Assembly (NCBI GenBank): GCA_910578865.1
Contig: CAJTRM010000004.1
Coordinates: forward strand, 100,880-164,879
Length of the DNA stretch: 64,000 bases
From: an uncultured Dorea sp.
GTDB taxonomy: Bacteria; Bacillota_A; Clostridia; Lachnospirales; Lachnospiraceae
Reading direction: 5' to 3'
Below are positions 8,303-16,137 of this stretch, piece after piece. A program made the position numbers and the translations under genes. The notes under the pieces are model-generated. The model had not been told where the DNA came from. It was given only the letters and a program-made list of their open reading frames with translations, and searched no databases. Position 1 is the stretch's first letter, and every line of letters starts with the position of its first letter.

Positions 8303-10024
8303 ATGAAGAAAATCAGTGGAAACAAATTACTGGTGAAGGCGCTTCGCGAGGAAGGAGTAGATATCCTGTTCGGTTATCCAGGCGCGTGTACCATTGACAT
8401 TGGCGATGAGCTTTATAGACAGGACTATACAAAAGTGATTCTTCCAAGGCAGGAGGTGGCACTTGTCCATGAGGCAGATGCCTACGCAAGGTCTACGGGG
8501 AAAGTGGGTGTCTGCATGGTGACCAGCGGGCCGGGCGCCACGAATCTGGTGACCGGGCTTGCGACGGCATACTACGACAGTGTACCGCTGGTGTGTTTTA
8601 CCGGGCAGGTAGCGAGGCACCTCATCGGAAATGACGCCTTTCAGGAGGTGGATATTGTCGGAATTACCAGAAGCATTACCAAATATGGAGTGACAGTGAG
8701 AAGAAGAGAGGATCTCGGCCGGATTATAAAGGAAGCGTTTTATATTGCACGGACGGGAAGGCCGGGGCCGGTTTTGATTGACCTTCCGAAGGACGTAATG
8801 GGAGAACTGGGGGACGGCGAATATCCGAAGGATGTCAATATCCGGGGGTATAAGCCAAATACAGGTGTACATATCGGGCAGCTGAAGCGTGCCATCAAGA
8901 TGCTCGGCAAAGCAAAGCGGCCGCTGTTTCTGGCAGGCGGAGGCGTCAATATTGCAAGGGCGAATGAAGTGTTTACAGAGCTTGTGGAAAAGACAAATGT
9001 CCCGGTCGTTACAACGGTTATGGGAAGAGGGGCAATTGCTACTAATCATCCGCTCTATATCGGAAATCTGGGAATGCATGGAGCGTATGCATGTAATATG
9101 GCGGTCGGCGAATGTGATCTGCTGTTTTCCATAGGTACAAGGTTTAATGACCGGATCACCGGAAAACTTCATTCTTTCGCTCCAAAGGCTCAGATCGTAC
9201 ACATTGACATTGATACGGCTGCAATCTCAAAAAATGTACAGGTGGATGTGCCGATTGTGGCAGATGCCAGGGAGGCTATAGAGAAAATGCTGGAGTATGT
9301 GTCAGAATGCGGGACGCAGCGGTGGCTCGACCAGGTGGAAGGATGGAAACAGGAACACCCTATGGCAATGAAAAGAAAGCCTATTATGACGCCGCAGGAT
9401 ATTATTGATACGCTGAACCGGGTGTTTGACCAGGCCATTGTGGTGACGGATGTGGGTCAGCATCAGATGTTTGCGGCTCAGTTTGTAGAGGTTACAAAAG
9501 GAAAGAGGCTTTTGATGTCAGGGGGTCTCGGGACTATGGGATATGGACTGCCGGGCGCCATCGGGGCGAAAATCGGCAATCCGGATACGCCCGTTATTTC
9601 CATTTCCGGCGACGGCGGGATGCAGATGAATATCCAGGAAATTGCCACGGCAGTATTGGAGGAGCTTCCGATTATTTCCTGTATTTTTAACAACAATAAC
9701 CTGGGGATGGTACGCCAGTGGCAGAAGCTGTTCTATGGAAAGCGTTATTCTATGACCTGCCTGCGCTCCGGCGCCGCCTGCCGGGGAAGGTGCGGGGAGG
9801 TGGAATGCCCTGCGTATACGCCGGATTTCATTAAACTGGCAGAGAGCTACGGCGCTATTGGCATCCGGGTGACAAAAAAAGAAGAGATTGAGCCTGCGTT
9901 CCGGGAAGCAATGAAGAGTACAAAAACGCCGGTGATCATTGAGTTCGAGATCGATCCGGAGGATCTGGTGTATCCGATGATCCAGCCGGGCGGAACGTTA
10001 GAAGATATGATTCTGGATTGTTAG
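8303..10024 (+). CDS. ilvB: Acetolactate synthase large (catalytic) subunit
   Basis: First common step of branched-chain amino acid synthesis: condenses two pyruvate, or pyruvate and 2-ketobutyrate, using TPP, Mg2+ and FAD. It has 573 residues. The catalytic glutamate is about Glu51 (PRQEVALVHEADAYARSTGK), the TPP-binding motif is GDGGMQMN...IFNNNNLGMV, and VTSGPGATNLVTG is present. ATG 8303 is 9 nt after AGGAGG; an in-frame TTG further up is ignored. After FYGKRYS there is an extra cysteine-rich segment (four Cys between LRSGAACRGRC and EVECPAYTPDF) absent from enterobacterial enzymes. It is controlled by the T-box leader. Confidence 0.95.
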   Translation: MKKISGNKLLVKALREEGVDILFGYPGACTIDIGDELYRQDYTKVILPRQEVALVHEADAYARSTGKVGVCMVTSGPGATNLVTGLATAYYDSVPLVCFTGQVARHLIGNDAFQEVDIVGITRSITKYGVTVRRREDLGRIIKEAFYIARTGRPGPVLIDLPKDVMGELGDGEYPKDVNIRGYKPNTGVHIGQLKRAIKMLGKAKRPLFLAGGGVNIARANEVFTELVEKTNVPVVTTVMGRGAIATNHPLYIGNLGMHGAYACNMAVGECDLLFSIGTRFNDRITGKLHSFAPKAQIVHIDIDTAAISKNVQVDVPIVADAREAIEKMLEYVSECGTQRWLDQVEGWKQEHPMAMKRKPIMTPQDIIDTLNRVFDQAIVVTDVGQHQMFAAQFVEVTKGKRLLMSGGLGTMGYGLPGAIGAKIGNPDTPVISISGDGGMQMNIQEIATAVLEELPIISCIFNNNNLGMVRQWQKLFYGKRYSMTCLRSGAACRGRCGEVECPAYTPDFIKLAESYGAIGIRVTKKEEIEPAFREAMKSTKTPVIIEFEIDPEDLVYPMIQPGGTLEDMILDC

Positions 10025-10038
10025 TGGAGGGAAGGAAT

Positions 10039-10551
10039 ATGAGTGGAAACGGAATGAAAAAAAGATGGATTTCTCTGTATGTAGAGAATCAGGTTGGTGT
10101 CCTTTCAAAAATATCCGGCCTGTTCTCCGGCAAATCATACAATATGGACAGTCTTACTGTGGGAACCACAGAGGATCCGACAATTTCCAGGATGACCATT
10201 GCGACGGTCAGTGACGATGAGACTTTTGAGCAGATCAAAAAGCAGCTGAACCGTCTGGTAGAGGTGATTAAGGTCATTGATTTTACGGATATATTTGTAA
10301 GGATGAAGGAAATATTATATGTAAAAGTGCGCAAATGTACGCCAGAAGATAAGGTGGAGCTGTTCCAGATCGCAGAGACCTTTCGTGCCAAGGTCATTGA
10401 TTACGGGAAGGAGAGTCTTCTTCTGGAATTTGTGCAGACAGCTACGAAAAACGATGCTGTTATCAAGCTGATGAAGGAAGAATTCAAGAGCATCGAGGTA
10501 GTCAGAGGCGGAAGTGTAGGGATTGAATCCATCAGTATGATGGAGCGGTAA
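10039..10551 (+). CDS. ilvN: Acetolactate synthase small (regulatory) subunit
   Basis: A 170-residue partner of IlvB that raises activity and confers valine feedback inhibition. An N-terminal ACT domain (about residues 8-80) starts RWISLYVENQVGVLSKISGLFSGKSY-like and includes NMDSLTVG; a second ALS_ss_C-type domain follows. ATG 10039 sits 7 nt after GGAGGG, 14 nt beyond the ilvB stop, so the two subunits are made from one transcript. Confidence 0.95.
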   Translation: MSGNGMKKRWISLYVENQVGVLSKISGLFSGKSYNMDSLTVGTTEDPTISRMTIATVSDDETFEQIKKQLNRLVEVIKVIDFTDIFVRMKEILYVKVRKCTPEDKVELFQIAETFRAKVIDYGKESLLLEFVQTATKNDAVIKLMKEEFKSIEVVRGGSVGIESISMMER

Positions 10552-10595
10552 GGAAGTGCGATTTTTTGTTTTTATGCAAAAAACAGAGTGCACTC

Positions 10596-10624
10596 TTGAA
10601 TTTCCGGGACAATGGTATTATAAT
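10596..10624 (+). promoter_or_regulatory. Own promoter of ilvE
   Basis: TTGAAT (10596-10601), a 17-nt spacer and TATAAT (10619-10624) in the 123-nt ilvN-ilvE gap. It suggests that ilvE can be expressed independently of the T-box. Confidence 0.75.
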
Positions 10625-10680
10625 AAGCTCAGATTATAAAAGAAGAATCATAATTATAGAAAGAACGGAGGAGAATGAGG

Positions 10681-11706
10681 ATGGAGAAGAAGAATATTGA
10701 CTGGGGAAATCTGGGATTTAATTATATAGAGACGGATCAGAGATACGTTTCACACTATAAAAACGGAGCATGGGATGAGGGTGCTATGACCTCAGAGTCC
10801 AGCGTGGTCATCAATGAGTGTGCATGTGTGCTTCAGTATGCACAGACCTGCTTTGAAGGATTGAAGGCTTATACAACAGAGGATGGGAATATCGTGATGT
10901 TCCGTCCGGATCTGAATGCCAAAAGGATGGCGGATACGGCAGTGAGGCTTCAGATGCCGGCGTTTCCGGAGGATCGGTTTGTGGATGCAGTTCACAAAGT
11001 GGTGGAAGCAAATGCGGCGTATGTTCCTCCATATGGTTCCGGAGCTACGTTATATCTGCGACCGTTTCTATTTGGCTCTAATGCAATCATCGGAGTAAAG
11101 CCTGCGGACGAGTACCAGTTCCGTACGTTTGCCACACCGGTAGGGCCGTATTTTAAAGGCGGCGCGAAGCCGATCACACTCCGGGTATGTGACTATGACC
11201 GTGCTGCTCCTCACGGGACGGGGCATATAAAAGCAGGGCTTAATTATGCCATGAGTCTGTATGCGATTGTGGACGCACATAATCAGGGCTATGACGAGAA
11301 TATGTACCTGGATGCCGCGACAAGGACGAAGGTGGAGGAGACCGGCGGAGCGAATTTTATCTTTGTAACGAAAGACGGAAAGGTTGTGACGCCGAAATCA
11401 CCGACCATCCTCCCGTCGATTACCAGGCGTTCTCTCATGCATGTTGCCGAGAAATATCTGGGTCTTGAAGTGGAGGAGAGGGAAGTGTTTTTCGATGAAG
11501 TAAAGGATTTTGCCGAGTGCGGGCTCTGCGGTACGGCAGCAGTGATCTCTCCTGTCGGGAAAGTGGTCGATCATGGGAACGAGATATGCTTCCCATCCGG
11601 AATGGAGGAGATGGGGCCGGTCACAAGGAAATTGTATGATACACTGACTGGGATTCAGATGGGACGTATTGAAGCGCCGGAAGGCTGGATCCACAGAGTT
11701 TGTTAG
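10681..11706 (+). CDS. ilvE: Branched-chain amino acid aminotransferase
   Basis: PLP fold-type IV transaminase that interconverts Val, Leu and Ile with their 2-keto acids. It has 341 residues, the type II BCAT length. The likely PLP lysine is in GHIKAGLNYAMSLYA. GGANFIFV and CGTAAVISPVG mark the cofactor phosphate-binding region. I chose ATG 10681 over ATG 10675 because the GGAGGAG ribosome site ends only 1 nt before the earlier codon. It completes the ilv cluster. Confidence 0.95.
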   Translation: MEKKNIDWGNLGFNYIETDQRYVSHYKNGAWDEGAMTSESSVVINECACVLQYAQTCFEGLKAYTTEDGNIVMFRPDLNAKRMADTAVRLQMPAFPEDRFVDAVHKVVEANAAYVPPYGSGATLYLRPFLFGSNAIIGVKPADEYQFRTFATPVGPYFKGGAKPITLRVCDYDRAAPHGTGHIKAGLNYAMSLYAIVDAHNQGYDENMYLDAATRTKVEETGGANFIFVTKDGKVVTPKSPTILPSITRRSLMHVAEKYLGLEVEEREVFFDEVKDFAECGLCGTAAVISPVGKVVDHGNEICFPSGMEEMGPVTRKLYDTLTGIQMGRIEAPEGWIHRVC

Positions 11707-11744
11707 TTTACCTGTTATGGCAGTAGTTTAATAAAAGACGCAAA

Positions 11745-11802
11745 AATAAGAGAAGTCCGGGATACAAGTAGCAATCCATTTGTATCCCGGACTTCTCTTA
11801 TT
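11745..11802 (+). terminator. 23-bp perfect hairpin downstream of ilvE
   Basis: The left arm 11745-11767 and right arm 11780-11802 are perfect reverse complements (23 bp), with a 12-nt loop. The 3' end TTCTCTTATT is only partly T-rich. It is probably the ilvE terminator and unusually long. Confidence 0.75.
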
Positions 11803-11831
11803 GACGGGAGTGTATATATAGTTTTTTGAAT

Positions 11832-11880
11832 AAACAGTATAAAACAGTTGACAACAGTTATAAACTGTTATATACTGTTA
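11832..11880 (+). promoter_or_regulatory. Nested palindromic operator over the gntR promoter
   Basis: Two concentric inverted repeats: the inner one AACAGTT-ATA-AACTGTT (11853-11869) and the outer one AACAGTATA (11833-11841) with TATACTGTT (11871-11879). They cover the promoter TTGACA (11848-11853), 17-nt spacer, TATACT (11871-11876). A dimeric repressor bound here would block polymerase, so autorepression by the downstream GntR protein is likely. Confidence 0.75.
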
Positions 11881-11899
11881 ACAGCAAAGGAGGAATAAA

Positions 11900-12271
11900 A
11901 TGAAAATAATAATTAATCATTCTTCCATGCAGCCAATCTATGAGCAGATTACTGAACAAGTCAAAGGAAAGATTATGAAAGGAGAGCTGCAGGCAGATAC
12001 CCTTCTTCCCTCTGTCCGTACATTGGCGAAGGAGCTGAAGGTCAGTGCATTGACAGTCAAGAAGGCTTATGATTCTCTGACACAGGAAGGGTTCATTATT
12101 ACAGTGCATGGAAAGGGAAGCTTCGTGGCATTTACAAATCAGAGTATGATGCTGGAGGAGAAAAAGAAAGAGGTGGAGGCTGATCTGGAGATGGCCATCC
12201 GGAAAGGCAGAAGCTGCGGCATGAGCAACGAGGAGATTTTACAGTTATTTGAGATTGTTTTGGAGGAATAG
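11900..12271 (+). CDS. GntR family regulator, YtrA-like
   Basis: A 123-residue repressor with a winged helix-turn-helix (SMQPIYEQITEQVKGKIMKGEL; PSVRTLAKELKVSALTVKKAYDSLTQEGF) and only a short C-terminal helix for dimerisation, characteristic of the YtrA subfamily. Such proteins usually control an adjacent ABC transporter responding to envelope stress or antibiotics. Its ribosome site is AAAGGAGG before ATG 11900. It is the first gene of a three-gene operon under the nested palindrome. The ligand is unknown. Confidence 0.92.
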   Translation: MKIIINHSSMQPIYEQITEQVKGKIMKGELQADTLLPSVRTLAKELKVSALTVKKAYDSLTQEGFIITVHGKGSFVAFTNQSMMLEEKKKEVEADLEMAIRKGRSCGMSNEEILQLFEIVLEE

Positions 12272-12275
12272 CAGG

Positions 12276-13121
12276 ATGTTAAGGTTAGAGAATGTGAAAA
12301 AACAATATAAGGATTTTGAACTGGATTGTTCGATTCATGTGAAGCCTGGTTATGTTACGGGGTTGATCGGGGCAAATGGTGCAGGAAAGAGTACCGCCTT
12401 TAAGGCGATTCTGGGGCTTATCCATACGGACGGCGGAAGGATTGAGATCTTTGGCAGGCCGGCAGAGGAAATGACAGTAAAGGATAAGGAAAGATTTGGC
12501 GTGGTGCTGGCTGATTCTGGATTCGGCGGTTATCTGACTATTCGGGATCTGTGTCCGGTTCTGAAGAGTATGTATAAACATTTTTCGGCCGGGGAGTTTG
12601 AGGCAAGATGTAAGAAGTTCCGATTGCCTCTGAATAAGAAAATCAAAGAATTCTCTACCGGAATGAAGCGGAAGCTTCAAGTGCTGGCAGCCATTTCCCA
12701 TCGGGCAGATCTGCTGATCCTGGATGAACCTACGGCCGGGCTTGATGTGGTGGCAAGGGATGAACTGCTTGGACTTCTCAGGGAGTACATGGAAGAGGAA
12801 GGACGCGCGGTTTTGATCAGTTCACATATCTCCGGTGACCTGGAAGATTTTTGTGATGATATCTATATGATCAATGACGGGAAGATCGTCCTTCACGAGG
12901 ATACAGATGTGCTGCTGAATGACTATGGGATCCTGAAGCTTGACAAGGAACAGTATGACATGGTGGAGAAGGAATATGTGCTCTGCCATAAAAAAGAAGG
13001 GTTTGGTTATAGCTGCCTGACAGACCAGAAGCAGTTTTATCAGGAAAATTATCCGGATATCGTAGTGGAGAAAGGCAGCATAGATGAAGTGATTCTGATG
13101 ATGATCGGAGGTGAGCGATAA
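12276..13121 (+). CDS. ABC transporter ATP-binding protein
   Basis: A 281-residue nucleotide-binding subunit. Walker A is GANGAGKST (about residue 35), the signature is FSTGMKRKL, Walker B is ADLLILDEPTAGLD and the switch His is in ISSHISGD. The signature differs from the canonical LSGGQ, as in BcrA/YtrB-like exporters. ATG 12276 lies 9 nt after GGAGG and overlaps no gene. An upstream in-frame extension into gntR is not supported. Its stop overlaps the permease start (TAATG). Confidence 0.93.
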   Translation: MLRLENVKKQYKDFELDCSIHVKPGYVTGLIGANGAGKSTAFKAILGLIHTDGGRIEIFGRPAEEMTVKDKERFGVVLADSGFGGYLTIRDLCPVLKSMYKHFSAGEFEARCKKFRLPLNKKIKEFSTGMKRKLQVLAAISHRADLLILDEPTAGLDVVARDELLGLLREYMEEEGRAVLISSHISGDLEDFCDDIYMINDGKIVLHEDTDVLLNDYGILKLDKEQYDMVEKEYVLCHKKEGFGYSCLTDQKQFYQENYPDIVVEKGSIDEVILMMIGGER

Positions 13122-13768
13122 TGAAGGGCTTATTGATTAAGGATTTTAAAATGCTAAAGAGTCAGAAACAGTTTTTTGCAATCATTACGTTGATCGGTAT
13201 TCTTTTTTTGGCTACTTATAATAGCATGTCATTTGTGATCAGTTATATTACGATTGTATTCGCTATGTTTGGGATTACATCTTTGAGTTACGATGAAGCA
13301 GACAATGGGACGGCGTATCTGTTTTCGCTTCCTTTTGATCGGAAGACCTATGTGGCAGAAAAATATATTTTCAGTTTTCTGATGTTGCTTACAGGCTGGG
13401 GAATCATTACTGTATTATCTGTAATTGTCAGTTTTATACGGGGAATGGAATTCGACAGCTGGGAGATGGGGGCGACGTCACTGTCAGTCATCACACTATC
13501 CATCCTGTTTTTATCAGTGTCTTTTCCTATAGAATTCAAATTTGGAGTAGAAAAAGGCAGGATTGGATTCATAGCAACCTTTGCTCTGCTTTTCATAGGG
13601 TTTTATTATTTGGCCAAAATAGCGTCGATCGAACCGGCTGAATTGTTTGAGAAAATAGTGTCCTGCCCTGTAATTGTGCTGGCAGCAGTATTGTGTGCAT
13701 TGTGGGCTGCAGTCGTCGGTATTTCGGTGGCGATCTCTATAAGGATCGTTGCGAAAAAAGAGTACTAA
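13121..13768 (+). CDS. ABC-2 type transporter permease
   Basis: A 215-residue membrane protein with about six hydrophobic segments and an N-terminal KGLLIKDFKMLKSQKQ typical of ABC-2 permeases. It overlaps the ATPase gene by one base, which indicates translational coupling and a fixed stoichiometry. With the YtrA-like repressor it resembles small exporters induced by cell-wall-active compounds. The substrate is unknown. Confidence 0.85.
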   Translation: MKGLLIKDFKMLKSQKQFFAIITLIGILFLATYNSMSFVISYITIVFAMFGITSLSYDEADNGTAYLFSLPFDRKTYVAEKYIFSFLMLLTGWGIITVLSVIVSFIRGMEFDSWEMGATSLSVITLSILFLSVSFPIEFKFGVEKGRIGFIATFALLFIGFYYLAKIASIEPAELFEKIVSCPVIVLAAVLCALWAAVVGISVAISIRIVAKKEY

Positions 13769-13772
13769 AACC

Positions 13773-13803
13773 GTAACAGTTCAGCCATAGCCTGAACTGT
13801 TAC
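13773..13803 (+). repeat. 12-bp inverted repeat carrying GntR-like half-sites
   Basis: GTAACAGTTCAG (13773-13784) and CTGAACTGTTAC (13792-13803), 7-nt loop, just past the permease stop. No T-tract follows. The arms contain AACAGTT and AACTGTT, the same half-site as the operator at 11853-11869 but wider apart. Confidence 0.7.
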
Positions 13804-13825
13804 CTAAACCGGTTATAAATTTACA

Positions 13826-13856
13826 AAAACCCTTGCATTTGCAGGGGTTTTATGCT
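13826..13856 (+). terminator. Intrinsic terminator of the GntR/ABC operon
   Basis: AAAACCCTTGC (13826-13836) and GCAGGGGTTTT (13841-13851) with an ATTT loop; the right arm supplies the T-run. Confidence 0.8.
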
Positions 13857-13880
13857 ATTCTTTTATGGTCGCAAAAAACA

Positions 13881-13950
13881 CGCATATATACGTCCGGTAT
13901 GGTGCCGCACCCGGAAAAGAGGGATGGTCTTACGGACATAGGTATATGCG
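13881..13950 (+). promoter_or_regulatory. Structured leader of rpsB (possible S2 autoregulatory element)
   Basis: CGCATATA (13881-13888) pairs with TATATGCG (13943-13950), and GTCCG (13892-13896) with CGGAC (13933-13937), enclosing a GC-rich inner region. It ends 30 nt before rpsB. Ribosomal protein operons are often fed back on through such leaders. The assignment to S2 is inference from position only. Confidence 0.4.
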
Positions 13951-13979
13951 GAAGTAAAAACCAGATGGAGGAAAGAAAC

Positions 13980-14726
13980 ATGAGCGTTATTTCAATGAAA
14001 CAGCTTTTAGAAGCAGGTGTTCACTTTGGACATCAGACAAGAAGATGGAACCCTAAGATGGCTCCGTATATTTACACAGAGAGAAACGGCATTTACATTA
14101 TCGACTTACAGAAATCTGTAGGAAAAGTAGATGAAGCTTACCAGGCAATTTCTGACATTGCATCAGAAGGCGGTACGATCCTGTTCGTAGGGACAAAGAA
14201 GCAGGCACAGGACGCAATCCGGACAGAGGCAGAGCGTTGCGGTATGTTCTATGTAAATGAGAGATGGCTTGGAGGTATGCTTACAAACTTCAAGACGATC
14301 AAGAGCAGAATCGGACGCCTGAAGGATATTGAGAGAATGTCAGAGGACGGTACCTTTGACGTATTGCCGAAAAAAGAAGTTATCCAGATTAAGAAAGAGT
14401 GGGAGAAGCTTGAGAAGAATCTGGGTGGAATTAAAGATATGAAGAAGATTCCGGATGCGATTTTCGTAGTTGACCCGAAGAAAGAGAGAATCTGTGTTCA
14501 GGAGGCTCATACACTTGGAATTCCGCTGATCGGAATTGCTGATACCAACTGTGATCCTGAAGAATTAGATTATGTAATCCCGGGAAATGACGATGCGATC
14601 CGCGCAGTAAAATTAATCGTTTCTAAGATGGCAGACGCAGTAGTGGAAGCCAATCAGGGAATGACTGCAGCTGATGAGGTATATGAAGAGGCAGTTGAGG
14701 ACGTAGAGGAAGCAGTAGAAGAGTAG
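13980..14726 (+). CDS. rpsB: 30S ribosomal protein S2
   Basis: A 248-residue component of the small subunit. Signatures are MKQLLEAGVHFGHQTRRWNPKMAPYI, NERWLGGMLTNF and IPLIGIADTNCDPEELDYVIPGNDDA. ATG 13980 follows GGAGGAAAG. An in-frame upstream extension covers the leader and terminator and is not coding. The tail is acidic (EEAVEDVEEAVEE), common in clostridial S2. It is paired with tsf as in most bacteria. Confidence 0.97.
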   Translation: MSVISMKQLLEAGVHFGHQTRRWNPKMAPYIYTERNGIYIIDLQKSVGKVDEAYQAISDIASEGGTILFVGTKKQAQDAIRTEAERCGMFYVNERWLGGMLTNFKTIKSRIGRLKDIERMSEDGTFDVLPKKEVIQIKKEWEKLEKNLGGIKDMKKIPDAIFVVDPKKERICVQEAHTLGIPLIGIADTNCDPEELDYVIPGNDDAIRAVKLIVSKMADAVVEANQGMTAADEVYEEAVEDVEEAVEE

Positions 14727-14748
14727 AGACGACAGGGAGGAAAATAAA

Positions 14749-15672
14749 ATGGCAATTACAGCTAGTATGGTAAAAGAGTTAAGAGAGATGACCGGCGCCG
14801 GGATGATGGACTGCAAAAAGGCTCTTAACGAGACAGACGGCAATATGGATGCAGCAGTAGAGTACCTGAGAAAGAACGGACAGGCCAAGGCAGAGAAGAA
14901 GGCCGGCCGTATCGCTGCAGAGGGTATTGTTATGGCTGAGGTGAAGGATGATAAAGCAGCAGCTATCGTGGAAGTAAATTCTGAGACAGACTTCGTTGCC
15001 AAGAACGCAGAGTTCCAGGAATTTGTAAAGGCAGTTGTAAATCAGGCACTTGCAACAAAGGCAGCTGATATGGACGCATTTATGGCAGAGGCCTGGAATG
15101 AGGATGCATCCAAGACAGTGAAGGATGCACTTACAGAAAAGATTTCCGTGATCGGCGAGAACTTAAGTATCCGCAGATTTGAAAAAGTTGAGACAGAAGG
15201 CTGTGTTGTATCTTACATTCACGGCGGCGGACGTATCGGTGTCCTTGTGGAGGCTGATACAGATGTTGTGAACGACGAAATTAAGACATGCTTAAAGAAT
15301 GTAGCTATGCAGGTTGCTGCTATGTATCCGAAGTATGTATCCCGTGATGAAGTAGATCAGGCTTTCTTAGACCATGAGAAAGAGATCCTTTTTGCACAGG
15401 CAAAGCAGGAGAATGCCGGTAAGCCGGACAATATCATTGAGAAAATGGTAATCGGACGTCTCAATAAAGAGATGAAAGAGTTCTGTCTGTTAGACCAGGT
15501 ATATGTACAGGACGGTGACCTTACTGTTGCCAAGTATGTAGAGAAGGTTGCAAAGGAGAACGGTGCTAAGTTAGCAGTGAAGAGATTTGTTCGTTTCGAG
15601 ACCGGTGAGGGGCTTGAGAAGAAGAATGAAGACTTTGCGGCTGAGGTGGCAGCACAGATGGCTGGAAACTAG
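14749..15672 (+). CDS. tsf: Translation elongation factor Ts
   Basis: A 307-residue nucleotide exchange factor that recycles EF-Tu-GDP. The N-terminal UBA-like domain has VKELREMTGAGMMDCKKALNE, followed by the TDFVAKN motif and the dimerisation/core domains with IHGGGRIGVLVE. ATG lies 7 nt after GGGAGG. It is co-transcribed with rpsB, 22 nt apart. Confidence 0.97.
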   Translation: MAITASMVKELREMTGAGMMDCKKALNETDGNMDAAVEYLRKNGQAKAEKKAGRIAAEGIVMAEVKDDKAAAIVEVNSETDFVAKNAEFQEFVKAVVNQALATKAADMDAFMAEAWNEDASKTVKDALTEKISVIGENLSIRRFEKVETEGCVVSYIHGGGRIGVLVEADTDVVNDEIKTCLKNVAMQVAAMYPKYVSRDEVDQAFLDHEKEILFAQAKQENAGKPDNIIEKMVIGRLNKEMKEFCLLDQVYVQDGDLTVAKYVEKVAKENGAKLAVKRFVRFETGEGLEKKNEDFAAEVAAQMAGN

Positions 15673-15699
15673 GTGAATCAAGTCCGCAGGACGCAGATG

Positions 15700-15822
15700 A
15701 ACCGTATGTTGGAAGCTATGCAGCGTTGCTTGGCGAACCGAGCCTGAAAGGCGAAGGTGAGGTTAGCAACAGTCGCATGAATCAGTAGAAATATGTCGAA
15801 AACAGACGAATAGAGATAAGAA
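15700..15822 (+). other. Structured non-coding stretch after tsf, possible group II intron remnant
   Basis: Between the tsf stop and its terminator lie about 150 nt without a convincing gene. They fold: GTTGCT (15725-15730) with AGCAAC (15765-15770), enclosing GCCT-GAA-AGGC (15742-15752), with GGCGAAGGTGAGGTTAGC blocks. From memory this resembles domain I sequence of clostridial group II introns, but no intron protein or domain V is present. The family call is weak. Confidence 0.3.
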
Positions 15823-15826
15823 TGGG

Positions 15827-15869
15827 AACCCTTGTAAGTGGTGTGGAAATGCCATTTACAGGGGTTTTT
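15827..15869 (+). terminator. Terminator of rpsB-tsf
   Basis: AACCCTTGTAAGTGG (15827-15841) pairs with CCATTTACAGGGGTT (15852-15866), with wobble pairs, followed by TTT. Confidence 0.8.
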
Positions 15870-15956
15870 AATATGTGATATCATGTAAAAAGTTGTGATG
15901 GATATTGTTCGTAAAACATGATAAAATAAATAAAAAAGAGTATGGGAGTTGATTTT

Positions 15957-16127
15957 ATGCTAGTCAGTACAGATAAAAAATGGGATTATGCATTAGGTAT
16001 GATTAAAGTAGACGGATTAGAGCCATCCCCAGAATTTAAAAAATTAATTGAAAAAGAAAGTTGTGGAGAAATGACCACAGAGGATATGCGTAAAGTTTTA
16101 GACAAAAAATATAAGATGAAAGAATAA
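15957..16127 (+). CDS. VbhA-like antitoxin
   Basis: A 56-residue protein resembling antitoxins of the VbhA family, which inhibit Fic-domain AMP-transferases by inserting an inhibitory helix. Visible features are KWDYALGMIKVDGLEPSPEFKKLIEKE and a C-terminal charged helix with GEMTTEDMRKVLDKKY. ATG 15957 has GGGAG 8 nt upstream; the earlier ATG at 15942 would place that site inside the gene. It is directly followed by a gene whose first about 40 residues look like the N-terminus of the cognate Fic toxin, which is otherwise missing. Confidence 0.7.
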   Translation: MLVSTDKKWDYALGMIKVDGLEPSPEFKKLIEKESCGEMTTEDMRKVLDKKYKMKE

Positions 16128-16137
16128 GGACATTATT

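Noticed and set aside
13833..13979. Upstream extension of rpsB
   Set aside because: It overlaps the previous operon's terminator and the rpsB leader; S2 proteins start at the ATG at 13980.
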